Shown: positions 1-9,938 of the stretch, one piece after another
Position numbering within the stretch: the stretch's first letter is position 1
Layout of the letters: every line of letters starts with the position of its first letter
NCBI GenBank assembly: GCA_004194705.1
Contig: SADC01000553.1
Location: 62,001-126,000, forward strand
From: Ditylenchus dipsaci
Taxonomy: Eukaryota; Nematoda; Chromadorea; Rhabditida; Anguinidae
DNA length: 64,000 nucleotides
Direction: 5' to 3'
Translations under genes and position numbers: made by a program
The notes under the pieces: model-generated
What the model was told of the DNA's origin: nothing
The model's input: the letters and a program-made list of their open reading frames with translations, nothing else
The model's database searches: none

Positions 1-4
1 GACA

Positions 5-270
5 TTTTCGGATATGGATTTTTTTTGGTGCAAAAAGATTTCTTTTTGGTGCAAACTTTTTGGTGCAAAAAGGATCTTTTTTGGTGCAAATAAGATCTTT
101 TTGGTGCAAATCGGCTCTATTTTGGCGCGAAAAGGTCCGATTTGCACCAAAAAAGATTTTTTTGCACCAAAAATATCCTTTTTGTACCAAAACTTTTTTG
201 CACCAAAAAAGAGCCGATTTGCACCAAAAAGGAAATTTTTTTGCACCATAAAAAATCCATATCCGACATT
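5..270. repeat. Foldback element with GGTGCAAA minisatellite arms
   Basis: The left arm repeats TTTTTGGTGCAAA several times and the right arm is its reverse complement (TTTGCACCAAAAA); the outer ends GACATTTTCGGATATGGA and TCCATATCCGACATTTTC pair. The centre is near 135 around GGCGCGAAAAGG. Two overlapping open frames here are by-products of the repeat. No coding signal is seen. Confidence 0.85.
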
Positions 271-307
271 TTCATATGGGTTTCAAACTTCCTTATGTAT
301 ATACTTT

Positions 308-492
308 GTTAGCTAACCAACTGATGGGTTTCACTATTGAAATTTTTTTAGAAGAACTGTGTCGAAATTGTATGATGGGTCGCAAAATTAAATTAGTTAA
401 AGTTAAAATTTTGTAACCCATCACACAATATTGATACAGTTCTTGTAATAAATTTTCAATAGTGAAACCTATTAGTTAGTGAGCTAACTATG
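308..492. repeat. Foldback (MITE-like) element
   Basis: GTTAGCTAACCAACTGATGG at the left pairs with the right end TAGTTAGTGAGCTAAC. Inside, GAAGAACTGTGTCGAAATTG pairs with the ACAGTTCTTG region and GATGGGTCGCAAAATT with AATTTTGTAACCCATC. No coding capacity is seen. Confidence 0.75.
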
Positions 493-539
493 TGCATGAA
501 TGGAAAAGTTTTCTGGCCGCTAATAGGCCGGACTGGGCT

Positions 540-1240
540 TTAATCCAAAAACAAGCCTATTGAATCTCAACACTATGACGTTTTCGTGATTTACTGGACC
601 TTTTGGATCCTTTAACCATAAAATCGCAAGGCGTCACGATCCTTTGGGTGAAGAGCAATTTGAAGGAATGCGTTTTTCACGTCACAGGTTATAAGGATTT
701 TTGCGGTCCTGGCCCGAAGCAAAATCCCTGCTAAATCACCAAGAAGGGGTGGTCCGGTGTGCAAAAAATCATTTAGGCAGCCAGATTGGGGGGTGACCTG
801 TGCCGAGGCGTCAAATAGGACCCTTAATTTGCCTCCTTTGTCCACACGGATAACCGCTTGGTGGGGTAGGTAACACAGTGGATGGTGTCAAAGGTTTTAG
901 GTGCCACTGAGACAATACCTCTGAAATTTGGTCTGAAATATTTTTTGAATATTTTTCCAGGAGTAGTGGATTGTCTTGGAGCTTTTTAACCAGAGATTTT
1001 AGGCGGCCCCAAGCTGGTGGAAAATTAACTCGGGTTTGACCTCCTCACTGACCCAGGGAATTTGCAGCTGATATCGATTTTCTACCCACTGTAATTGAGA
1101 GCCAAATTGCTGAATTTCTAGCTCTTTTGGTGCATTATAATTTTCTTCTTTGACTCCAACCATTTCTTGGTGAGAAAGTCATCAAACAGATTGTGACTGT
1201 CTGCTGTCCCTGGGAATTTGGCTGCCTCAGTAGTCTAGTA
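540..1240 (-). pseudogene. BEL/Pao-type retrotransposon pol fragment (reverse transcriptase), broken
   Basis: On the minus strand the segment reads as the start of a BEL/Pao reverse-transcriptase domain. There is an upstream VENRYQLQIPW-type linker (about 1060-1110), YLPHQAV-like residues near 860-845, then KLRVLFDAS, a CLNDFLHTGP-type loop and the palm segment with CDVKNAFLQI (the first catalytic aspartate lies in this motif). Family identity follows from the order of these motifs. The frame breaks at about 612 by one base and resumes downstream to a stop near 510. Protease, RNase H, integrase and LTRs are not visible. It is a relic or an error-affected copy with no intact neighbour needed for mobility. 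Confidence 0.8.
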
Positions 1241-1404
1241 CCCCCTTTTTGTCCGGGTAGCTGGAGAAGGGTATTGATAAATATTGATACTTAAAAAAAA
1301 TTTACAACATTTTGAATTATAAACTTGAAAGCTTTTCAGACATTCTTCTTTTCTCTTGCAAGTATTTGAATTCTATACTTTAAAACCGTGAATGTTATGG
1401 TGCG

Positions 1405-1606
1405 TGAACGTTTCAGCACTTTTTTCAAATGAAAAAAAGTGCTGAAAGGCAAAAGTGATTTTTTTGAAAAAATTGCCTTGGTCCCCCTGTTGTTTTAAAA
1501 CCTTGCTTATTGGCGGTTTCAAAACCAGGGGGACCAAGGCAATTTTTTTCAAAAAAATCACTTTGCCTTTCAGCACTTTTTTCATTTGAAAAAAAGTGCT
1601 GAAACG
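1405..1606. repeat. Foldback element containing the CCTTGGTCCCCC motif in both arms
   Basis: Near-perfect palindrome: AACGTTTCAGCACTTTTTTC on the left pairs with GAAAAAAGTGCTGAAACGT on the right. The inner halves carry TTGCCTTGGTCCCCCTG (about 1473-1490) and its complement (about 1527-1543). A minus-strand open frame (1373-1618) is a palindrome artefact. Confidence 0.9.
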
Positions 1607-1619
1607 TCCCTTTACCAAT

Positions 1620-2115
1620 GTTATGACGTATTTTTATTGTGAGAATCTTATTATTTACAAAAAATAGAGAATTTTAACAATTTTTCAAAATAGGCCGAAG
1701 CCTAAAGAATATCTTGATATATTTCTTTTTGAAGCCTAAGTAAATTTTCCGAACTATCCTAATAACTTTAACCCAATTAATTTCTGAATCAAACCTAAGT
1801 AAATTAAAAATATTTTTTTCGAAGCCCAAGTTATTTTATTGTCTATTTAAGCAATCATATATCTAAAATTTTTGAAGATGAAACATATATTTAGACTAGC
1901 TACCCCAGACTTAAGGTCTCTAAGTTCAGAACAGTTATGGAAAAAAGTAGCTTGAGTAAAATTCTAGGCTTTTATCATAACCGCCGTATTCCAATGCTAT
2001 ACTAGAAAGCCGGTCCATGCACCGGAATACGTTAACTGATCAAGGGGTCATATAAATATCTATTAATTTTTTTATTTTTTTAGTTTTTTTGTTAATATTT
2101 TAATAATACAAATTA
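1620..2115. other. AT-rich non-coding interval
   Basis: Low-complexity AT-rich DNA with a loosely repeated GAAGCCTAAGTAAATT phrase (about 1690-1830). No gene signal or terminal inverted repeat could be supported. Confidence 0.4.
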
Positions 2116-2124
2116 TTCATAACC

Positions 2125-2760
2125 AAAAGGAAGAATCCGGTAGTCTGAGCGATAACCTTTTCTATTACAGGAGAATACTTTTTAGACTGCTTCTCAGATA
2201 TTACTATGAATTTCTTATCTGTAAGGATCCTGTTATATTCCGATATATAGGAGAGTCTTGTCCTAAAACTTGCCTTTTGAAAGATTCATACGTAAAAATA
2301 GAACATGTTTTCGAATCCAGTGTTATTCCTCGTACTTTGAGTACCGTCTTCACTGATCCTTTTGAATCCTTTATTTTTAATCCATATTGTTTGGTCCAAC
2401 TGCAACAAATTCTTCAATTGTATAGTTTGAATATTTTCGAGTAATCTCACCTAGATAACTTCCTTCCTTAATTGGGTTGATACCTTTCGGGTGTTTGAAA
2501 ATTACTGAGTCAGTGTCGATTTGGTCTCATCTGATTTGGTCCTCATCCAGAGCATTTCGCTCAGCCACTAGCTTTCTGACATATTTGTTCAGATTTTTTG
2601 ACATCCACAAAGTCATGCTCACCCGAGAAGTCTTGATAACAGTATCATCAACTTCTCGTTTTTTACCGGTTAAGTTATCCCGGAGACCCAAGAGGCCGTT
2701 TAAGGTTGACTTAAGCTCTAAAAGCAACTGGTTTGCTTCATCAAACTAATACTCAAAGCT
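2125..2760 (-). pseudogene. Maverick/Polinton-type family-B DNA polymerase, C-terminal fragment
   Basis: Minus-strand translation gives a palm region ending in the family-B motif C (DTDS, at about 2505-2520), then an element-type downstream region with YLGEI and EEFVAVGP, a KVRG motif and a short C-terminal tail to a stop near 2118. Order and spacing match the protein-primed polymerase of Maverick/Polinton elements, which copies the element's linear DNA. The frame is interrupted repeatedly: a stop just before DTDS, and several single-base slips, at least two beside A-runs. Upstream polymerase motifs and the other Maverick genes (integrase, capsid proteins, ATPase) were not found. Most likely an old insertion, partly made worse by consensus errors. 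Confidence 0.72.
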
Positions 2761-3240
2761 CTTTTTTACCTTGGCCAGAGTTTTGAGCCAAATCTAGGGA
2801 AGCACTTATGGGTCCGGTCATGCTGGGATCAAGAAACTCTGAGGTTTTCCTAAAATTCTAAAATTTCCTCCAAGAGTCCTTTTAATATAGCTATATAGGG
2901 AGCCGAAGACATATTCAGGTGCCGGCTAAATAACCAGAATCAGTGGCTGGGTGAGGCTTGACAGTGGACCCACCACGTCTAGTGATATGATTCTCTGTAC
3001 GGATCTTAGTGAATCCGCCGACTTTTGATCCGGAGAGTTTACTCCGTTTTCAGATGGACCAAGGTCACCAACTAGTATTGACTGTGAGCAAACAGATCCA
3101 GAGAAAGGCAGAATTCTTCCAGATAAAGCATAAGTATATTAGCGGTACCTGTTTGAATTGTCTCACTTGTGTCAATTTTAGGTGCGAATTGAAATCCAAT
3201 GCCGGGTCCCTTTTATTAGCAACAAATTCAAATTAAAAAG
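2760..3240. other. Relatively GC-rich interval, possible remainder of the Maverick relic
   Basis: Base composition differs from the flanking AT-rich repeats and short open frames exist on both strands. No motif could be recognised with confidence. It directly abuts the polymerase fragment on its N-terminal side, so it may be decayed element sequence. Confidence 0.3.
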
Positions 3241-3284
3241 CAATCAAATCAAAATTACAAGAACAAACTGAGCAACTGGGTGAG

Positions 3285-3435
3285 CTGGGTTTTCGGTTTG
3301 AGATCGAAACTTGACAAACTGGGGGGGGGGGGGGGGGAACTGCCAAAAACTGGTAAAAAAGTGAATGGGTAACTCGTGATCTTTGAACCTACTCGGCCGG
3401 TCTGAAACGGGTCGAGTAGATCACGAGTTACTTTT
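3285..3435. repeat. Poly-G tract and adjacent hairpin
   Basis: A run of about 17 G (3321-3337) is followed by a hairpin at 3369-3433: GTAACTCGTGATCT pairs with AGATCACGAGTTAC around ACCTACTCGGCCGG. Overall it looks like a small foldback repeat. Confidence 0.7.
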
Positions 3436-3559
3436 GCAGGTTTTACGCGCTTTTTTAATTTTTTGTTTTTTTTAATGAAAAGTTCCGTTTTTTTGCAAAT
3501 CACAAGACTTTTTTAGTTCAAAAGACCTTTTTCTAAGCCAAATCATACCATGTTCTTTT

Positions 3560-4500
3560 TTTCAAAATTCTGTTTTTGATGTAACGTGGGTTTTGTCGAT
3601 AATGTCTTGACATACTTTAAGTAATTTATGCACAACATTACAAGAACCTTACAATGACGTTATCTCTCTTACAAAATACTGAGAAATTCAAGACTCAAAA
3701 TCTCAAACTCTATCTTTATTCCCGTATCAATACAGCAAAAAAAACAAATATCCAAGATTCGGCGTAGAGAAGAACGACAATGAATAAGCATTCCTTGAAA
3801 CTCGCAGATCAATTTTTTGCATTCTACAGAGCTCATATCTTGGGCTAGCCATCAGCAGCAGGAGAGAAGAAAGCTTGTTCGTAGGCCTCCACAGACTGAG
3901 CAAGACTATTTGGAATAGAAGAGAACACTGGCTAAATAGAAAAGAAAAAGCTTTTTTTTGGTGCTAGTAGCATTTCGGCGCTAGTAGAATTTTCACTTTC
4001 AATTTTCATTTTCAATTTTCATTTTCACTTTTCAAATAGTCTGCTAGGACCCAAGACCCCCAACAGCGACATTGACGAAGCGGTGATTGAACTGAGCACG
4101 CCGGCTGGCACGTCCTGAAAGATGAATGTTACTTCAAGTATTCGGAACTCCAACAGCAAAAACAAACCTCTCTTCTCTTATCTGTCTTTCGACCTTCGGC
4201 GTCTGCGTTCGAACTTTTCCCGCTCTGGCCAACGACTCATGGACTTTCCTCCGCGCAGACGCAGCACGAGATGTAGCGTAGACTCCTAATTTAAAAATAA
4301 TTGCTGGTAGTAAGCTTCTCCTTTCAAGAGCTCGGATTCATGCTAAAGTGCCAGACCGCAATAGGATTCTTGACTGGTACAGGGTGGCGCAACATAAATG
4401 CATAAATTAATTTTCGCCATAATTAAATTTGCGGTACTTTGACAAGATCCTTTTTTTATTCGAAAGCTGAATGAATGAATGGAAATCGAATCTGGCCAAT
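3560..4500. other. Mixed non-coding interval, possibly retroelement-derived
   Basis: Contains a GC-richer stretch (3760-3900 and 4040-4290) with no long open frame, a TTTTCATTTTCAATTTTCA tandem run (about 3990-4035), and a CAGGGTGGCGC mariner-like end at about 4380. I could not identify LTRs or coding motifs. Confidence 0.3.
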
Positions 4501-4549
4501 GAACGATAGAGCGAGACGATATGGTGCATAGCTCCGAGAGGAGATGTAG

Positions 4550-4880
4550 GCGTAGGCGAGAGCAGCGAGGTAGGCGCAGGATGTGTTAGGCGATAGGAGG
4601 CCGAGAAATGTATTAGAGAGGTAGTAGGCGAGGATAGGCGAGGATAGGGCGCGAGGATAGGCGAGGGTTGGCGAGGAAGCGAGGGCGAGGATGTGGAGGC
4701 GAGGAGGCGAGGATGGCGTGATAGACGAGGGTAGGCGAGGGTAGCGAGAGGCGAGGATGAGGTAGCGAGGATGTGTAGACGAGATGGGCGAGGGTAGGAT
4801 AGCGAGGATGTGTGAGGGTAGGGGAGGGCGAGATGGAGTAGCGAGGATAGGCGAGGATGGCGAGGATGGGCGAGGGTGCG
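4550..4880. repeat. GGCGAGGATA-type tandem satellite, degenerate block
   Basis: Tandem units of about 10 bp (GGCGAGGATA, GGCGAGGGTA, GGCGAGGATG) with frequent small indels. The unit is the reverse complement of the longer, cleaner array at 13262-13950. Confidence 0.9.
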
Positions 4881-5159
4881 AGATTGATTTTAGTTGTTTT
4901 GGTAAAAAAAGGAAGATACCGTATTTTCTCTAATAAGCTACAAATGCCTTATTTCAAACCCCCAAAAATCAGGAAAGTTGATCGATCTCGAAATTATTGG
5001 GTGCTTCACCAAAACGTAAAAATTTGAATCGGTGGAACTCGCGTGAGTTAAGAAAATGTAATAAACAGTTTTGCAAAATATTGATAATATCGGGCAAAGT
5101 TTTTTTTGGCGCTGAATAGCTTTTTTGACGCTAAAATGCGATTCTTCATATAAATGTGA

Positions 5160-5460
5160 GAGCTCCAGGAGAATTTTGAATAAATACGGTATCCAGGTGG
5201 TTTACCTTGGTCCCCCAAGGCAAAAAGTCAAAATTTTCGAAAAAAATTTTTCTGAAAATGGTCTTCCGCCACCTAAAACATCTTTTCTACACGTTTCAAG
5301 TGCTAAAACACACGAAAAGTGATTAAAACTGGTTTCGGCAGGAGTTCTTATACCGTATTTTAGTCGAATGTTGTTTCTAAAACAACTTTTTGCGCTAAAA
5401 ACATTCGAAACTAACATTTCAAAACTTTCTACAAAATTCTGATTTTTCAATTATCAAAAT
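5160..5460. repeat. Dispersed repeat module A (copy 1)
   Basis: Contains TTTACCTTGGTCCCCCAAGG, a GAAAATGGTCTTCCGCCACC segment and ACACGTTTCAAGTGCTAAAA. The same order recurs inverted at 7541-7850 and again directly at 7965-8165. Open frames in it are repeat-derived. Confidence 0.85.
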
Positions 5461-5589
5461 TCGAATCGGCGCAAAAATTAAAATTTCTATTTTAGCATAT
5501 AATTGGTAAAGAGAATGATTTTTAAGCAATTACTGTGTGCTGAAAACGATAGAGAAATTTTTTGTGGATGTGTCTTTTTATCACGTAGA

Positions 5590-5830
5590 AATTACCCGTT
5601 TGGGTAGATATCCTTAATTTAGGTTGAGATCCCAGACTGGGTTGGATATCCTGAAAATGAACATGAGATACCGGGCTGGGTTGGATGACCTGAAACTCGG
5701 TAAAGATCCCAGGATGGGTTGCATATCCTTAAAATTGTCGAAATATCACAGGTTTAATTAAATGTCTTAAAATTGGGTATAATATTCTGGGTAGGTTTAG
5801 ATGTCCTGAAATTAGGTGTAGTATCCATAC
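5590..5830. repeat. Diverged minisatellite (GGGTTGGATATCCTGAAA-like units)
   Basis: Four to five diverged units of roughly 55-60 bp carrying GATCCCAGACTGGGTTGGAT and ATCCTGAAA. A reverse-orientation unit (GGATATCCAACCCAGCCTGG) at about 6496-6516 suggests the two ends of a larger foldback of about 5590-6530. Confidence 0.65.
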
Positions 5831-5985
5831 TTGCACGAGCGGCGCCGCTGCCGCGAACGGCGCCGCTGTCGTGAAAATTTCAAAATAATCGCCGCCGCTG
5901 CCGCTCGATTTTTAAAATGGTCGCCGCTGCCGCTTGATATTTTCGAGTGGTCGCCGCTGCCGCTGCCGCCGCCGCGGCCATCGCT
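5830..5985. repeat. GCCGCTGCC-rich island
   Basis: GC-rich trinucleotide-like tract (GCCGCTGCCGC repeated, spaced by GAAAATTTC and GATTTTTAAAATGG) in AT-rich surroundings. Open on both strands but compositionally a repeat, and similar in style to islands at 10745, 27450, 36230 and 40370. Confidence 0.8.
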
Positions 5986-6229
5986 TGCCATCACCAAAGC
6001 TTCTGCGAAGCAAAACTATGCTAGTACTCAATGAAGCTTTTGTTGAACCCTAATTTATTGTATTATTAATTAATTTTATTTTATAATATTATATTCACAA
6101 AATATTTAACCACTGACTTTGTTCAAAATCAACTAATTTCTTTTTATATGCAATAAATATATTAGTAATAATTTTGATTTCAAAATTTTCGTTGTTTGAC
6201 CTAGGTCACTTTCTTTTCCTGTCTTTATT

Positions 6230-6465
6230 GCGAAATAACTAACAGCTGTTATGGTTGGCTTGTGTATTTCGAAATAATATTGCGAAATAGCTAACAGCTG
6301 TTGTTGACCTATATTTCGCAAAAATATTTCGAAATAGGTAACAGCTGTTCAATAGTGCCCAATAGGTATAGGCTTAAAAAGGGCGGAGCTTAACACCCTC
6401 CTATACCTATGGGCTTATCTTTGAAAGTGCCTAATAGGTATGGGGCAGAAAGGCGGCATCCTTTG
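6230..6465. repeat. Three CAGCTG-bearing units followed by a small palindrome
   Basis: GAAATAACTAACAGCTGTT occurs three times in similar form (about 6232, 6286, 6332), spaced 45-55 bp. It is followed by CCCAATAGGTATAGGC / GCCTAATAGGTATGG-type inverted units to about 6460. No gene is seen. Confidence 0.7.
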
Positions 6466-7144
6466 ATGTACAAAACTTGGTCCCAGTACTACTAGGATAT
6501 CCAACCCAGCCTGGGTTATTATACCCAAATGCAGAACATAGATATTGTTATTTTATATAAATACTTTGATGATGGTATTTAGCACAAAAAGTTGCTTTGA
6601 AATCATGTTCTTTTTCAGTCATGTGTTGAAAAAAGTAAAAATTTCATTTTTGCGCGAATTCGATTATTTAATGCTGAAAATTTCAAAATTTGGTCAACAA
6701 TTTTAAAAAAACTGTTTTATATTCTTTTCAGCGCAAAAGGTTTCCTAGAAACACTACTCATCTTTGATTCCCATCGAGAAAAAAATTCGATTTTTGCGAC
6801 AATTCGAATTTTAAATGCTTGTAATCTCAAAATTTTGTCGAAAATTTTGAAAAAGTTTGTTCTAAATGTTTTTCAGCGCAAAAAGTTGCCCTAGAAACAC
6901 TACCCAGCTTTAATTCCCATCGAGACAGAAAATTTCGAATTTTGGCGCGAATTCAAATCTCACAAATTCAAATTTTTGAAATTTTTCGAATAATTTGCTC
7001 GCTCGCACCTTCCGTAACTCAATTTCTACTACTCAATTTCTATTTATTATTTTCACCCAAACTTTTTTGATTCGATAGCTGACATTCTGGAGACCTGCCC
7101 TTTTGCTGAGCCCAGCTGCAAACAATCGGAGGAACACCTCTAAA

Positions 7145-7515
7145 AAACCCAAAAAATACATGGCCATGTTTATTTATTTTGCATTGAATTTCCTAGAATG
7201 GCATATCATTTTGTGTGTTTCGACACACTCAAAATTCAAAAGTTATTCCTTTAAAAAATCGAAAGAAAAGTTTCTACCTGACCATATTGTTCGAAACACG
7301 TGAAAATAACATATTGGTAACTCCATCAACTTAATTAGTATACAGTCAACTATACGTCGACTGTAATTTTGCTTAGCTTTAGTTCTTTGGAAGTAGCTAG
7401 AAAGTTATCCAGCGTGCCAGTTAAATTCACATAGAACTTTTGATAAGAGTCATCTTTGGATCTTTGATCTGTGAGAATGTAAATATTTCCGTTATCATTG
7501 CAATAAACTGAAAAT
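7145..7515 (-). pseudogene. Inverted duplicate of a prolyl-oligopeptidase-like exon and its flanks
   Basis: This stretch is the reverse complement of about 18795-19165 on the plus strand. It includes the exon that reads GNDNGNIYILTD in the 18.8-kb copy, the GACTGTATACTAATTAAGTT segment and the downstream CATATTGTTCGAAACACGTG region (given here in plus-strand form). Point differences and small indels separate the copies. No other prolyl-oligopeptidase exons were recognised nearby on the minus strand, so this is a transplanted exon fragment, not a second gene. Confidence 0.75.
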
Positions 7516-7540
7516 GTTGGCGCCAATTTGAATTTCGAAA

Positions 7541-7850
7541 TTGAAAAAATCAGAATTTGTCGAAAGTTTTGAAAATGTTAGTTTCAAATGTTTTAGCGCA
7601 AAAAGTTGCTTTAGAAACAACACTCGACTGAAGTACGGTATAAGAACTCCTCCGAAAACCGGTCTTCACCACTTTTCGTGTGTTTTAGCACTTGAAACGT
7701 GTAGAAAAGATGTTTTAGGTGGCGGAAGACCATTTTCAGAAAAAAAAATTTTTTCGAAAATTTTGACTTTTTGCCTTGGGGACCAAGGTAAACCACCTGG
7801 ATACCGTATTTATTCAAAATTCTCCCTGGAACTCTCACATTTATATAAAG
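7541..7850. repeat. Dispersed repeat module A (copy 2, inverted)
   Basis: Reverse complement of 5160-5460: GTGGCGGAAGACCATTTTC and CCTTGGGGACCAAGGTAAAC occur in mirror order. The two copies and copy 3 (7965-8165) share the CCTTGGTCCCC motif. Confidence 0.85.
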
Positions 7851-7930
7851 GGACAGCCCTTGGCCCGGACAATGTACCTCCGAAGGGCTTCCCTATTGAA
7901 TTAGGGTGCCTGCCGAAGGCAGCCAGGTAA
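7850..7930. repeat. CTGCCGAAGGCAG module (copy 1)
   Basis: GGCCCGGACAATGTACCTCC through GGGTGCCTGCCGAAGGCAG is an inverted copy of about 21790-21880. It joins two copies of module A, showing mosaic assembly of repeats. Confidence 0.75.
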
Positions 7931-7964
7931 AAGAATATTTAAAATGAATAAAAACGGTATTCAG

Positions 7965-8165
7965 GTACCCTATCCAGGTGCTTTACCTTGGTCCCCAAGG
8001 CAAAAAGTCAAAATTTTCGAAAAAAAAAATTCTGAAAGTGGTCTTCCGCCACCTAAAAACATGTTTTCTACACGTTTCAAGTGCTAAAACACACGAAAAA
8101 GGGTTAAACCCGGTTTTTGGGAGTAGTTCTTATACCGTACTCCGGCCCAACACTCACCTTTAATT
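7965..8165. repeat. Dispersed repeat module A (copy 3, direct)
   Basis: Same orientation as copy 1 (CTTTACCTTGGTCCCCAAGG, GGTCTTCCGCCACCTAAAA). With copy 2 it forms an imperfect foldback of about 7541-8165 around the 7850-7930 module. Confidence 0.8.
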
Positions 8166-8719
8166 CCTCTCGAGACAAGAAATTTCGAGTTTTGGCGCAA
8201 AAATTGAAAACTCAAAAATTTCACCATTTTTCTAATAATTTGAAAGTTGGTGGACTTCATAATTCAATTTACACTCATTATTTCGACTCAAACTTTTTTG
8301 TTCGATAGCTGAGATTTTTTTGATGTGCACTTAATCACAGCCCAGCGCTGAAAAATTTCGGAACACTCCAAAAAATCCAAAAAAACATTCTGCCCTGAAA
8401 AATTAAAAAAAAATCGACCTCCGATTTTGAGGATGTATTCGTGAAAAATTGCCCGAGGAAAGTGCAAAAAATTTTTTTAAACAATGATTGGAACATATCA
8501 ATAATTAAGCCTTCGCGAAAAAAGAATCTTTATGGTATATAGGTAATTATCAAAATGTGTTTTGCCAACAAGACACCAAAGAAAGCGGGAAATTTTCTCT
8601 TAAAAAATAAAACCATAATTAAGCTTTATTAAATTATTTAGGGATTTGTACAAAGGTTTTTTGTATCACACATTTTATTTTACGCCATTGATTAGATAAA
8701 CGCTGTACTTGAAAGTATT

Positions 8720-8851
8720 CACGATGATTATAAATAGCGAAATGGCTGAGGGTGCTGAAAAATTCAATTTTTCACAAATGTCTATTGACAGGATCAATAT
8801 TCCGAGAGCCAGAATTAGTGGCGAATGTTACAAGGTTCAACACGACTTCAA
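8720..8851 (+). CDS. Possible isolated exon, unrecognised protein
   Basis: An open frame reading MTKI-like then EGAEKFNFSQMSIDRI and GECYKVQHDFK ends at a good donor (AAG/GTATTT at 8851). Residue choice is less repeat-like than the surroundings. No domain is recognised. It could be an exon of a gene continuing to the 11.07-kb exon, but no linking evidence exists. I see no other gene signal in 8170-9300. Confidence 0.25.
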
Positions 8852-9304
8852 GGTATTTTTTATGCAATTTACTTTAAAGATTGGAGAACAAGCTAGGTGA
8901 AAAGGACCCCGGTAAAAGCATCAGACAAAATTGATTTTTCTCAATATTAACACTCAACAACCCATAATAATGCTATAAAACATGTTTTTAAGATTGTAAA
9001 ATAATTTCAAGAATTTTTTTCAACAAAAAATGACCAAATGTAAGCGTTGTTCACCCACACTGTTTACCCTAGCCGCTGCCGCGCTGAACCCGTTTTGAAC
9101 TTAGCCTAAGGTGCAAAGCATTAGATTGATTTTCTGTATGGATTCTCCTGAGCTCATTTAAGGTCATTTAGTGGTTGATCACTCCCCGCTTGCTTGCTCG
9201 CATATCCGCGTTTAAAACGACAGAAGGTATGTAATTTGGTTAATTGCCACCGCATCGCCGTGCTCCGTTACGTGACTAAGCCTAAGCTGCAGCGCTAAGC
9301 CTGT

Positions 9305-9555
9305 TACCGTATTTCCTCTAATAGCTCCACATGCTCTAATAACTCCACCCCCTACTTTGAGGACCTATATCTCAAACCAGAGTAAATATTTTTCTAAGCT
9401 GTTTGATGCATTACCTTAACTCCCACGAGCTCTGACGATTCTACTTTTTACATTTTAAATTTTCACCCAAAAATCTTGAGATCGACCTAAAACTTTTCTG
9501 ATCTTCGGGGATTGAAAATAACTCCACATGTGGAGCTATTAGAGGAAATACGGTA
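9305..9555. repeat. CCGTATTTCCTCTAATA foldback element
   Basis: Left end ACCGTATTTCCTCTAATAGC and right end GCTATTAGAGGAAATACGGT are complementary; inner arms include CTCCACATG / CATGTGGAG. About 250 bp, non-coding. It is a member of the most abundant foldback family in the window. Confidence 0.9.
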
Positions 9556-9827
9556 AGTACTAAGGCTAAAATGCAAAGCATTAGGTTTGGCTTCGGGTTG
9601 AGTCTCTAGTTTGGTTAATAAATAGCTATGTCAGGCTTAGGTTAAAAAGTAGTTACAGAGTTATTTGGAAAAAATTCCATATAAAGCACCTTAGTTCGTG
9701 GCTGCTGCCTAAGACTACGCCTATGTCGTACCAATATAACTATTTCTTTATTTCAAAACATAAAAAACTAATTTTAAAGGACCGTGGTGTTGAGTTGTCC
9801 CCGCTAATTTAATTTTTTTCTAATCAT

Positions 9828-9938
9828 TAAACTTCTGTTCGGATTTTATAACTTGGTTTCTAACAAAACAAGGCCTAGATTTTAATTTTAGGTGTAGTTT
9901 TGTTAGTAACCAAGTTGAAAAATCCGTACAGAAGTGCA
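9828..9938. repeat. Short foldback
   Basis: CACTTCTGT..GGATTTTT(C)AACTTGGTT on one arm and its complement on the other (ACTTCTGTTCGGATTTTATA left, TCCGTACAGAAGTG right), centred near 9883. Confidence 0.75.

Noticed and set aside
1373..1618. 81-residue minus-strand ORF
   Set aside because: Lies wholly within a palindrome; the sequence is self-complementary and shows no protein pattern.
3580..4290. Possible LTR (TGTAACGTGGG start)
   Set aside because: No second copy in the window, no primer-binding site or polypurine tract identified.
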